5,511 nucleotides of DNA, taken from positions 1 to 5,511 of the forward strand of contig SLSM01000402.1 in assembly GCA_007130445.1 (NCBI GenBank), given 5' to 3'. How positions within the stretch are numbered: position 1 is the first letter of the stretch; the number at the start of each line of letters is the position of its first letter. Below, piece after piece: positions 1 through 5,511 of the stretch. The position numbers and the translations under genes are program-made. Source of the DNA: Trueperaceae bacterium. GTDB taxonomy: Bacteria; Deinococcota; Deinococci; Deinococcales; Trueperaceae. The notes under the pieces are model-generated. The model saw only the letters and a list, made by a program, of their open reading frames with translations. It was not told the origin of the DNA and did no database searches.

Positions 1-119
1 AGCGTCACGTACTCCCCCGGCGTCACGAAGCGCTCGGGTGGCGCCACCACGTTCACGGGCGCAGCCCACCCCCACGAGGCCAGGAGCGCGGCGACGAGGA
101 CGACGCTGGTGACGCGCAT
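1..119 (-). CDS. N-terminal part of an exported protein of unknown function (partial)
   Basis: This is the first 39 codons of a gene read leftwards and cut by the window edge. Translation from the ATG at 119-117 gives a classic Sec signal peptide: MRVTS, a hydrophobic core VVLVAALLA, then SWGWA and a probable cleavage after Ala19 (Gly-Trp-Ala). The mature part begins APVNVVAPPERFVTPGEYV. A Pro-Gly-Glu-Tyr-Val stretch after the signal peptide is typical of the first strand of extracellular beta-sandwich proteins (NEW3/CARDB-like domains), but too little is visible to assign a family. There is no Shine-Dalgarno sequence. Instead a TANNNT box lies 8 nt upstream, so the mRNA may be leaderless. 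An in-frame GTG directly precedes the ATG and a TGA sits two codons upstream of that GTG, so the start can hardly lie elsewhere. It is divergent from the sugar transport operon; whether the two are functionally linked cannot be told. Confidence 0.72.
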   Translation of the reverse strand, partial: MRVTSVVLVAALLASWGWAAPVNVVAPPERFVTPGEYVT

Positions 120-127
120 CACGCGTC

Positions 128-133
128 ACGCTA
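128..133 (-). promoter_or_regulatory. Putative leaderless-type -10 box for the minus-strand gene
   Basis: Read on the minus strand, the sequence is TGG-TAGCGT followed by 8 nt and the ATG at 119. It fits TANNNT placed directly before the start codon, with an upstream TG giving an extended -10. This arrangement is described for leaderless genes in Deinococcus. No -35 hexamer is evident and no ribosome binding site lies between the box and the ATG, which fits a leaderless transcript. Confidence 0.45.
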
Positions 134-204
134 CCAGCGGCCGTCGCGCGGCGGCGCGCGCTCCTCCACAGTGGCGACCTGCCCCCCGGCGGCCCGCGCC
201 GCGG

Positions 205-253
205 CGCTCGCGGTCGGCGGCGCCGGAGGCACCGCGAGCGTTCGCCGCGAGCG
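205..253. repeat. CCGCGAGCG repeat cluster, candidate operator
   Basis: The nonamer CCGCGAGCG occurs directly at 232-240 and again at 245-253 (13 bp apart), and inverted as CGCTCGCGG at 205-213. The first and second copies form a perfect 10-bp inverted repeat (205-214 with 231-240) separated by 16 bp. The cluster ends just before the TATGAT box at 255-260, so a bound protein would cover the -35 zone. This is where a repressor or an activator of the sugar operon could act. The surrounding DNA is extremely GC-rich, so some chance repetition is expected. The regulator is unknown. Confidence 0.4.
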
Positions 254-254
254 C

Positions 255-260
255 TATGAT
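255..260 (+). promoter_or_regulatory. Putative -10 box (TATGAT) of the sugar transporter operon
   Basis: TATGAT matches the bacterial -10 consensus at five of six positions and is the only AT-rich hexamer of this quality in the divergent region. No convincing -35 hexamer lies at the usual distance, which may point to an activator-dependent promoter or to reliance on the repeat cluster just upstream. Transcription from here would give a leader of about 115 nt before the ATG at 382. Confidence 0.4.
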
Positions 261-323
261 GTGTGGGTCTGAACGTCCGTTGCTCGATGCCGAAGGGAGG
301 CCTCTCACCGGTCCGCATCCGCC

Positions 324-335
324 CGTGGCGCCACG
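324..335. repeat. 12-bp palindrome CGTGGCGCCACG in the presumed leader
   Basis: This is a perfect 12-bp palindrome located about 47 nt upstream of the binding-protein start. Its core GTGGCGCCAC recurs at 38-47, inside the divergent partial gene, where it is also part of a perfect 12-bp palindrome (37-48). A central CG with dyad symmetry is a general trait of LacI-family operators, but the rest of the site does not match a consensus I know. It may be chance in GC-rich DNA. Confidence 0.3.
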
Positions 336-369
336 CGCCGGCGGCTCCATCGTTCGTCCATACAGCACA

Positions 370-375
370 GAGGTG
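370..375 (+). promoter_or_regulatory. Ribosome binding site GAGGTG that fixes the start at 382
   Basis: GAGGTG lies 6 nt before the ATG at 382, a textbook Shine-Dalgarno spacing. It is immediately followed by a coding start that gives a signal peptide. This rules out the open frame further upstream (from 109) as the real N-terminus. Confidence 0.85.
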
Positions 376-381
376 AAACGA

Positions 382-1608
382 ATGCGTCGATTCCTAGCGA
401 TCCTCCTAGCGGCCAGCCTGACGCTCGCCAGCGCCAACGAGATCGAGATCTTCTCGTGGTGGGCGGGCGACGAAGGTCCCGCCCTCGAAGCCCTGATCGA
501 GGTCTTCGAGGAGCGGTTCCCCGGCGTGACCGTCGACAACGCCACCGTGACCGGCGGCGCCGGCGTGGTGGCCCGCGCCGTGCTGCGCACCCGCATGCTC
601 GGCGGCGATCCGCCCGACTCGTTCCAGGTGCACGCCGGTGACTCCATCATCCAGACCTGGGTCGTGGCGGGTCGGATGGAAGACCTGACCTTCCTGTTCG
701 AACGGGAGGGCTGGCTCGACGTCTTCCCGCAGGACCTGATCGAGCTCATCAGCACACCCGAGGGCATCTGGTCGGTGCCGGTCAACATCCACCGCTCGAA
801 CGTGATGTGGTACGTCCCCGCGAACCTCGAGGCCTGGGGCGTCGAGGCGCCGCAGACCTGGGACGCCTTCCTCGAGATCTGCCCGGCGATCCAGGCCGAG
901 GGCGTCACGCCACTCGCGCTCGGTGAGGCCTGGACCCAGCTGCACCTGTGGGAGTCGGTCGCCCTGGGCGTGCTGGGGCCGGAGCGCTACTCGCAGCTCT
1001 TCACCGGCGAGCTCCCGTTCAACGACCCGGCTGCGGTCGCCGTGTGGGAGCGCTTCGGTGAGGTCATGGCGTGCACGAACTCCGACGCCGCCGGTCTCTC
1101 CTGGCAACAGGCCACCGACATGGTGGTCGACGGCGAAGCCGCCTTCAACATCATGGGCGACTGGGCGGCCGGCTACATGGCCACCACGCTCCGGCTCGAG
1201 CCCGGTGTGGGCTTCGGCTGGGTGCCGTCGCCCGACACGGCTGGCGTCTTCATGCTGCTGTCCGACTCGTTCGGCCTGCCCGTGGGTGCGCCCGACCGCG
1301 AGAACGCCATCAACTGGCTGCGCGTGCTCGGCTCGCGCGACGGCCAGGACACGTTCAACCCGCTCAAGGGCTCGATCTCCGCGCGCCTCGACAGCGACAT
1401 GAGCCTCTACAACGCCTACCTGCAGTCGGCCGCCAGCGACTTCGCCAGCGACCGCCAGGTCGGCAGCTTGGCGCACGGCGCGGTCGGCAGCGACCCGTTC
1501 CGCGACAACTTCTACCTCGCGCTCGACATCTTCCTCGACACCGGCAATGCGCAGGCCGCGGCCAACGCCGCCTTCGCCGTCGCGCAGCAGTACGGCCGGG
1601 GGCGCTGA
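382..1608 (+). CDS. Glucose/mannose-type sugar ABC transporter substrate-binding protein
   Basis: This 408-residue exported binding protein captures sugar outside the membrane and delivers it to the two permeases encoded next. Residues 1-18 are a Sec signal peptide (MRRFLAILLAASLTLASA, cleavage after Ala-Ser-Ala18). No lipobox cysteine is present, so it is probably released by signal peptidase I. The mature chain is an SBP_bac_1/COG1653 fold. From memory it resembles the T. thermophilus glucose-binding protein (TtGBP) nearly throughout. Family hallmarks are FSWWAGDEG (24-32), FQVHAGD with His84, NIHRSNVMWY with His137, WTQLHLWES (184-192), FNIMGDWAAGY with Asp260 and Trp261, LSDSFGLP with Asp295, NPLKGSI with Lys329, and AHGAVG with His365. 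After removal of the signal peptide, His84 and His365 become 66 and 347. These agree to within one residue with the two ligand-binding histidines I recall for TtGBP (66 and 348). The substrate is therefore likely glucose, galactose or mannose. The start at 382 is set by the GAGGTG site and the signal peptide. A strong hairpin follows the stop. Confidence 0.93.
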   Translation: MRRFLAILLAASLTLASANEIEIFSWWAGDEGPALEALIEVFEERFPGVTVDNATVTGGAGVVARAVLRTRMLGGDPPDSFQVHAGDSIIQTWVVAGRMEDLTFLFEREGWLDVFPQDLIELISTPEGIWSVPVNIHRSNVMWYVPANLEAWGVEAPQTWDAFLEICPAIQAEGVTPLALGEAWTQLHLWESVALGVLGPERYSQLFTGELPFNDPAAVAVWERFGEVMACTNSDAAGLSWQQATDMVVDGEAAFNIMGDWAAGYMATTLRLEPGVGFGWVPSPDTAGVFMLLSDSFGLPVGAPDRENAINWLRVLGSRDGQDTFNPLKGSISARLDSDMSLYNAYLQSAASDFASDRQVGSLAHGAVGSDPFRDNFYLALDIFLDTGNAQAAANAAFAVAQQYGRGR

Positions 1609-1621
1609 CGCCCTAGGCTAC

Positions 1622-1656
1622 GGTCGGGCTGGGGCGCACCGCGCCCCGGCCCGACC
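1622..1656 (+). promoter_or_regulatory. Strong intercistronic hairpin between binding protein and permease genes
   Basis: Positions 1622-1637 pair with 1641-1656 to give a 16-bp stem with one G-U wobble (1630 with 1648) and a 3-nt loop ACC. It starts 13 nt after the binding-protein stop and ends 15 nt before the permease ATG. There is no T-tract, so it is not a standard intrinsic terminator. In binding-protein operons such structures usually protect the upstream message from 3' decay or partly attenuate transcription, so that the binding protein outnumbers the permeases. That role is inferred here. It could also hinder ribosome loading on the permease, which lacks a clear Shine-Dalgarno sequence. 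Confidence 0.75.
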
Positions 1657-1671
1657 CGCCGCTGACCACCC

Positions 1672-2789
<1,118 letters not shown>

Positions 2790-2793
<4 letters not shown>

Positions 2794-3617
2794 CGCGGCA
2801 GATCCCCTGGACCCGACGCGTACTGACCTACGCGCTGCTGTTGCTGGCGACGATGTTCTTCCTCGGGCCCGTGTACTTGGTCGTGGTCACCGCCCTCAAG
2901 GAGCCGGCGGCGATCCGGTTGGCGACCGCCTGGCAGCTTCCCGAGACGTGGCACTGGCAGTCGTTCGTGGTCGCCTGGGACGCGTTCGCGCCGAAGCTGC
3001 GCAACAGCCTCGTCCTGGCCGTGACGGCCACGGCGATCTCGGCGCTGCTCGGCTCGATGAACGGCTACATCCTGTCGAAGTGGCGCTTCCGGGGCGCCAA
3101 CGTGCTCTTCCCGCTGATGCTCTTCGGGATGTTCATCCCGTACCAGAGCATCCTGATCCCGCTGTTCCAGTTCCTGCGCGACATCGGCCTCTACGGCGGC
3201 CTGAGCGGCCTGATCCTGACGCACGTGGTGTACGGCATACCCATCACCACCCTGATCTTCCGCAACTTCTACGCCGAGATCCCCGACGAGATGCTCGAGG
3301 CCGGGAAGATCGACGGGGCGGGGTTCTTCGGGCTCTACGCCCGCATCGTCTTCCCGCTGTCGATCTCGGGCTTCGTCGTGGTGATCATCTGGCAGTTCAC
3401 GCAGATCTGGAACGAGTTCCTGTTCGCGGTCACGCTGACGCGCCGCGCCACCGAGCCGATCACCGTCGCGCTCGCGCAGCTCGCCGGCGGCGAAGCGGTG
3501 CGCTGGAACCTGCCGATGGCGGGCGCCATCCTGGCCGCCCTGCCGACGCTGATCATCTACATCATCCTCGGCCGCTACTTCATCAAGGGTCTGCTGGCGG
3601 GTTCGGTCAAGGGCTGA
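2790..3617 (+). CDS. Sugar ABC transporter permease, MalG/UgpE type
   Basis: This 275-residue subunit is the second half of the channel and the usual partner of the MalF-like protein upstream. Six helices are visible near residues 12-34, 74-96, 105-127, 132-155, 190-212 and 246-267. The EAA loop reads EMLEAGKIDGAGFFGLY (Glu170-Ala-Gly, Gly176), followed by a helix with the family-typical QIWNEFLFA. The C-terminus RYFIKGLLAGSVKG is the standard ending of MalG-like proteins. Length is normal for the family. I chose the ATG at 2790 because it overlaps the previous stop as ATGA and has GAGGTG at 2779-2784, 5 nt upstream. A GTG at 2760 in the same frame would add ten polar residues from within the preceding gene and is less likely. 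No ATPase gene follows; the next gene is unrelated. Confidence 0.94.
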
Positions 3618-3621
3618 GGCG

Positions 3622-3654
3622 GGTGCCGGGCTCGACGCGGCCCGGGTCGGCGCC
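3622..3654 (+). other. Weak hairpin(s) after the transporter operon, possible end of transcript
   Basis: Two competing foldings follow the stop at 3617. One pairs 3622-3628 with 3648-3654 (7 bp, one wobble). The other pairs 3626-3631 with 3640-3645 (6 bp, 8-nt loop). Neither has a T-tract, so this is not a convincing intrinsic terminator. It is the only structure I see that could separate the sugar operon from the HAD gene. Confidence 0.25.
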
Positions 3655-3703
3655 GGGGTGGGCAATCGTGAAATGGTCGACCGGCGCGCGCGGCGCCCCG
3701 TGC

Positions 3704-3709
3704 TAGCCT
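3704..3709 (+). promoter_or_regulatory. Putative leaderless-type -10 box (TAGCCT) for the HAD gene
   Basis: TAGCCT fits TANNNT and lies 6 nt before the ATG at 3716, with no ribosome binding site in between. This is the same geometry as the minus-strand gene at the left edge and fits the leaderless promoters known from Deinococcus. A poor -35 candidate TCGACC (3677-3682) lies 21 bp upstream, longer than ideal. It suggests the HAD and pilus genes have their own promoter, independent of the sugar operon. Confidence 0.45.
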
Positions 3710-3715
3710 TCCTCG

Positions 3716-4216
3716 ATGGTCCGGCCAGACATCCAGGTGGCGAGCGTCACCGACGTCACACCAGCGTTGCTCGCCGAGTTGGGCGTGCGCGGCGTGCTCG
3801 TCGACCTCGACGACACGCTGATCGCCAGCGACGCCGAGGCGCTCGGCGCCGAGGCCGAGGCGTGGCTCGACGAGCTGCGGCGCGCGGGCATCGCGCTCGT
3901 GATCCTCTCGAACGGCGAGCGCGGGCGCGTGCGTCGCCTGGGCGAGCGCCTCGACGTGCCTGCCTTCGCGCTGGTCGGCAAGCCCTTCGCGTTCGCGTTC
4001 CGAAAGGGCCTGGCCGCGCTCGGCACGCCGCGCGAAGCCACCGCCATGGTCGGCGACCAGCTCTTCACCGACGTCCTCGGCGCCAACTGCGCCGGCATCA
4101 CCTCGATCCTCGTCCGGCCGCTCACACCGGGGAAGCTCCCCCACACGCGCGTGGCGCGCCGGCTCGAACGACTCATCCTCAGCGGAGGTTCGCGTGGCAG
4201 TCCTGTCGATCGGTGA
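3716..4216 (+). CDS. YqeG-type HAD (subclass IIIA) phosphatase
   Basis: This 166-residue cytoplasmic hydrolase has all four HAD motifs in order. Motif I is VDLDDTL, with nucleophile Asp30 and acid/base Asp32. Motif II is VILSNG with Ser65. Motif III is Lys89 in VGKPFAF. Motif IV is VGDQLFTD, with Asp114 and Asp119 binding Mg2+. No cap domain is inserted between motifs I and II. The short length, the SNG after motif II and GDQxxTD are typical of the YqeG family, usually described as a phosphatase of unresolved in vivo substrate. YqeG proteins often read DLDNTL, so Asp33 in place of Asn is a small deviation. The start at 3716 lacks a Shine-Dalgarno sequence but follows a TANNNT box at leaderless spacing. 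The last 23 bases overlap the start of the pilus ATPase gene, so the two are probably co-transcribed and coupled. A role linked to pili is not shown by the sequence. Confidence 0.88.
   Translation: MVRPDIQVASVTDVTPALLAELGVRGVLVDLDDTLIASDAEALGAEAEAWLDELRRAGIALVILSNGERGRVRRLGERLDVPAFALVGKPFAFAFRKGLAALGTPREATAMVGDQLFTDVLGANCAGITSILVRPLTPGKLPHTRVARRLERLILSGGSRGSPVDR
4184..4188 (+). promoter_or_regulatory. Ribosome binding site GGAGG that fixes the GTG start at 4194
   Basis: A perfect GGAGG lies 5 nt before the GTG at 4194, inside the 3' end of the HAD gene. It is the best Shine-Dalgarno sequence in the window. It decides the start of a frame that has no stop before the window end. Confidence 0.85.
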
Positions 4217-5511
4217 CAAGCGGCTCGGAGCGGTCTTGCTGGAACGCGGCTACGTCTCCGACGAGTCGCTGCAGCAGGCAATCGGCCGGCACTCGGAGAT
4301 CGGTGGACGCCTGGCAGACGTGCTGGTGAACATCGGCGTGATCTCGGAGCAGCGGATCGCGCGCGCGGTCGAGGAGTCGATCGGCATCCCGCTGGTGATG
4401 CTCCCGCGCGTGGACGTGATGCCCGAAGCCCTCGCGAAGCTCTCGTCCGACACCGCGTACGAGCTCGGAGCGCTCCCCTTCGCACTCGACGGGAACCGCC
4501 TGCGCGTCGCCTTCGAGGACCCCCTCGACGCGCTCTCGATCGAAGAGGCCGAGGATTCGTCGGGTTGCATCGTCGAGCCCTACCAGGCGCTCCACAAGGA
4601 GCTGCAGTGGGCGATCGCCACCTACTACCCCGAGCTCGGCCTGGAGCCGCCGGCCGACTTCCACGTCGACACCAGCCAGCGGCTCGGCGCGCTCGCCGTG
4701 GAGCGCGGCGTCATCACCGACGATCAACTCAACGAGGCGGTCGCGGAGCAGCAGCGCACCGGCGGGCTGCTCGGGCGCATCTTCGTCAAGCGCGGCCTGA
4801 TGAGCGACGACGCGCTGTCCGCCCTGCTGGCGGAGCAGATGGGCCTCGAGTACGTCCACTCCCTCGAGGGCGTGCCATTCGACGATGCGCTCGCCGCGCA
4901 CTTGCTGCGCCTCGACGCCGTGCAGTTCAACGCCGTGCCGTACAAGCGCGACGGTGACACGCTGGTCGTCGCGGTCGCCGACCCGCGCCGCATGGGCGAC
5001 ATCGAATCGATCATCCAGGGCACCGTGGCGTTCGTCGCCGCGCCCGAGAAGGCCGTGCAGCAGCGTATCGACATCATGTACGCCAACGACAACGGGCGGC
5101 TCGGCGAGACGCTCCTGATGAACAAGAAGCTCAAGCGCGAACAGCTGCGCAAGGCGCTCGCCGAGCAGGCCAAGCTGGGACGGGTCAAGCCCCTGGGCGA
5201 GATCCTGATCGACCTCAGCTACGTGACCCAGACCGACGTCGACGAGGCGCTGAACAAGCAGCGCTCGGGTGGCGGCCGTCTCGAGGACACGCTGGTGCAA
5301 TCCGGCAAGATCTCGCCTGAGATGCTGGCCAAGAGCCTCGCCATGCAGCTCGGCTACGAGTACGTCGACGAGTCCACGGCCAAGGTCGATCCCTTCGCCG
5401 TCACGCTGGTGCCGGAGCCGACGGTGCGGCGCTACCAGGCGATGCCGATCAAGATCGACGGCAACACGCTGCAGGTGGCGATGAAGGACCCTCGGCACGT
5501 GTTCGCGCTCG
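4194..5511 (+). CDS. pilF: Type IV pilus extension ATPase, N-terminal GSPII/MshEN modules (partial)
   Basis: The visible 439 codons are the regulatory N-terminal part of a PilF/PilB/GspE-like motor that powers pilus extension and, in Thermus, natural transformation. Three modules are seen. In each, two 24-residue helical half-repeats (consensus RLG..L...G.......L...L..Q) precede a GspE_N-type strand ending in a Val-Ala-x-x-Asp-Pro motif. Module A has halves 10-33 and 39-62, with Asp109-Pro110. Module B has halves 163-186 and 192-215, with Asp263-Pro264. Module C has halves 333-356 and 362-385, with Asp432-Pro433. An additional half-repeat at 302-325 lies between B and C. Three such modules are the known layout of T. 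thermophilus PilF (about 890 residues); most PilB proteins have one. The Walker A/B ATPase domain and the tetracysteine zinc site are not in the window, so GspE remains an alternative. GTG start with perfect GGAGG; overlaps the HAD gene by 23 bp. Confidence 0.87.
   Translation, partial: MAVLSIGDKRLGAVLLERGYVSDESLQQAIGRHSEIGGRLADVLVNIGVISEQRIARAVEESIGIPLVMLPRVDVMPEALAKLSSDTAYELGALPFALDGNRLRVAFEDPLDALSIEEAEDSSGCIVEPYQALHKELQWAIATYYPELGLEPPADFHVDTSQRLGALAVERGVITDDQLNEAVAEQQRTGGLLGRIFVKRGLMSDDALSALLAEQMGLEYVHSLEGVPFDDALAAHLLRLDAVQFNAVPYKRDGDTLVVAVADPRRMGDIESIIQGTVAFVAAPEKAVQQRIDIMYANDNGRLGETLLMNKKLKREQLRKALAEQAKLGRVKPLGEILIDLSYVTQTDVDEALNKQRSGGGRLEDTLVQSGKISPEMLAKSLAMQLGYEYVDESTAKVDPFAVTLVPEPTVRRYQAMPIKIDGNTLQVAMKDPRHVFAL

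Noticed and set aside
196..207. Palindrome GCGCCGCGGCGC as a regulatory site
   Set aside because: It is a composition-driven dyad in a stretch of almost pure G and C; nothing else supports a role beyond its overlap with the repeat cluster.
109..381. N-terminal extension of the binding-protein frame by 91 codons
   Set aside because: The extra residues are Arg/Pro/Ala-rich low-complexity sequence. The extension overlaps the divergent gene and its promoter and would bury a signal peptide that starts at 382 behind a good ribosome binding site.
406..1476. Long minus-strand frame of 356 codons opposite the binding protein
   Set aside because: It is a shadow frame in GC-rich DNA. Its His/Asp/Glu/Arg-rich product has no recognisable motif and lies fully opposite a well-identified gene.
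1622..1656. The intercistronic hairpin as a rho-independent terminator
   Set aside because: No run of T follows the stem and the next gene is an obligate partner of the one before it.
4179..5498. Minus-strand frame of 439 codons at the right end
   Set aside because: It mirrors the plus-strand pilus ATPase frame, which has the ordered repeats, Asp-Pro motifs and a perfect ribosome binding site.

Overview
The window looks like part of a chromosome from a GC-rich member of the Deinococcota, probably outside Thermus itself (Trueperaceae- or Deinococcus-like). Two things suggest this. The secreted sugar-binding protein resembles, from memory, the structurally studied glucose-binding protein of Thermus thermophilus very closely. 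The last gene starts with three tandem GSPII/MshEN-type modules, which is the layout known from Thermus PilF. Two start codons also lie 6-8 nt behind a TANNNT -10 box, a leaderless arrangement described for Deinococcus. No alignment or database search was run.

Layout. At positions 1-119 (minus strand) is the start of a divergent gene for an exported protein, cut by the window edge. Positions 120-381 are a divergent control region. It holds a leaderless-type -10 box for the minus-strand gene, a three-copy repeat CCGCGAGCG (one inverted, two direct) just upstream of a TATGAT box, a 12-bp palindrome, and a clear ribosome binding site for the next gene. Positions 382-3617 (plus) are a three-gene carbohydrate ABC importer: a binding protein of glucose/mannose type, then two membrane subunits. 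A strong 16-bp hairpin sits between the binding protein and the first permease, and the two permease genes overlap by ATGA. No ATPase gene lies in the cluster.

Positions 3618-3715 are a short gap with weak hairpins and a second leaderless-type -10 box. Positions 3716-4216 encode a YqeG-type HAD phosphatase. Its last 23 bases overlap the start of a GTG-initiated gene (4194 to the window end, open), which is the N-terminal regulatory part of a type IV pilus extension ATPase of PilF/PilB type. Its Walker ATPase domain would lie beyond the window.

Function. The three transport genes would capture a monosaccharide outside the membrane and pass it through the two-subunit channel, powered by an ATPase encoded elsewhere. 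By analogy with Thermus this could be a shared MalK-type subunit. The HAD-pilF pair looks like a separate, translationally coupled unit. The least ordinary details are an extra two-helix insert in the first permease, an extra half-repeat and uneven c-di-GMP motif conservation in the pilus ATPase, and the repeat cluster upstream of the sugar operon. I see no mobile element, CRISPR array or RNA gene.
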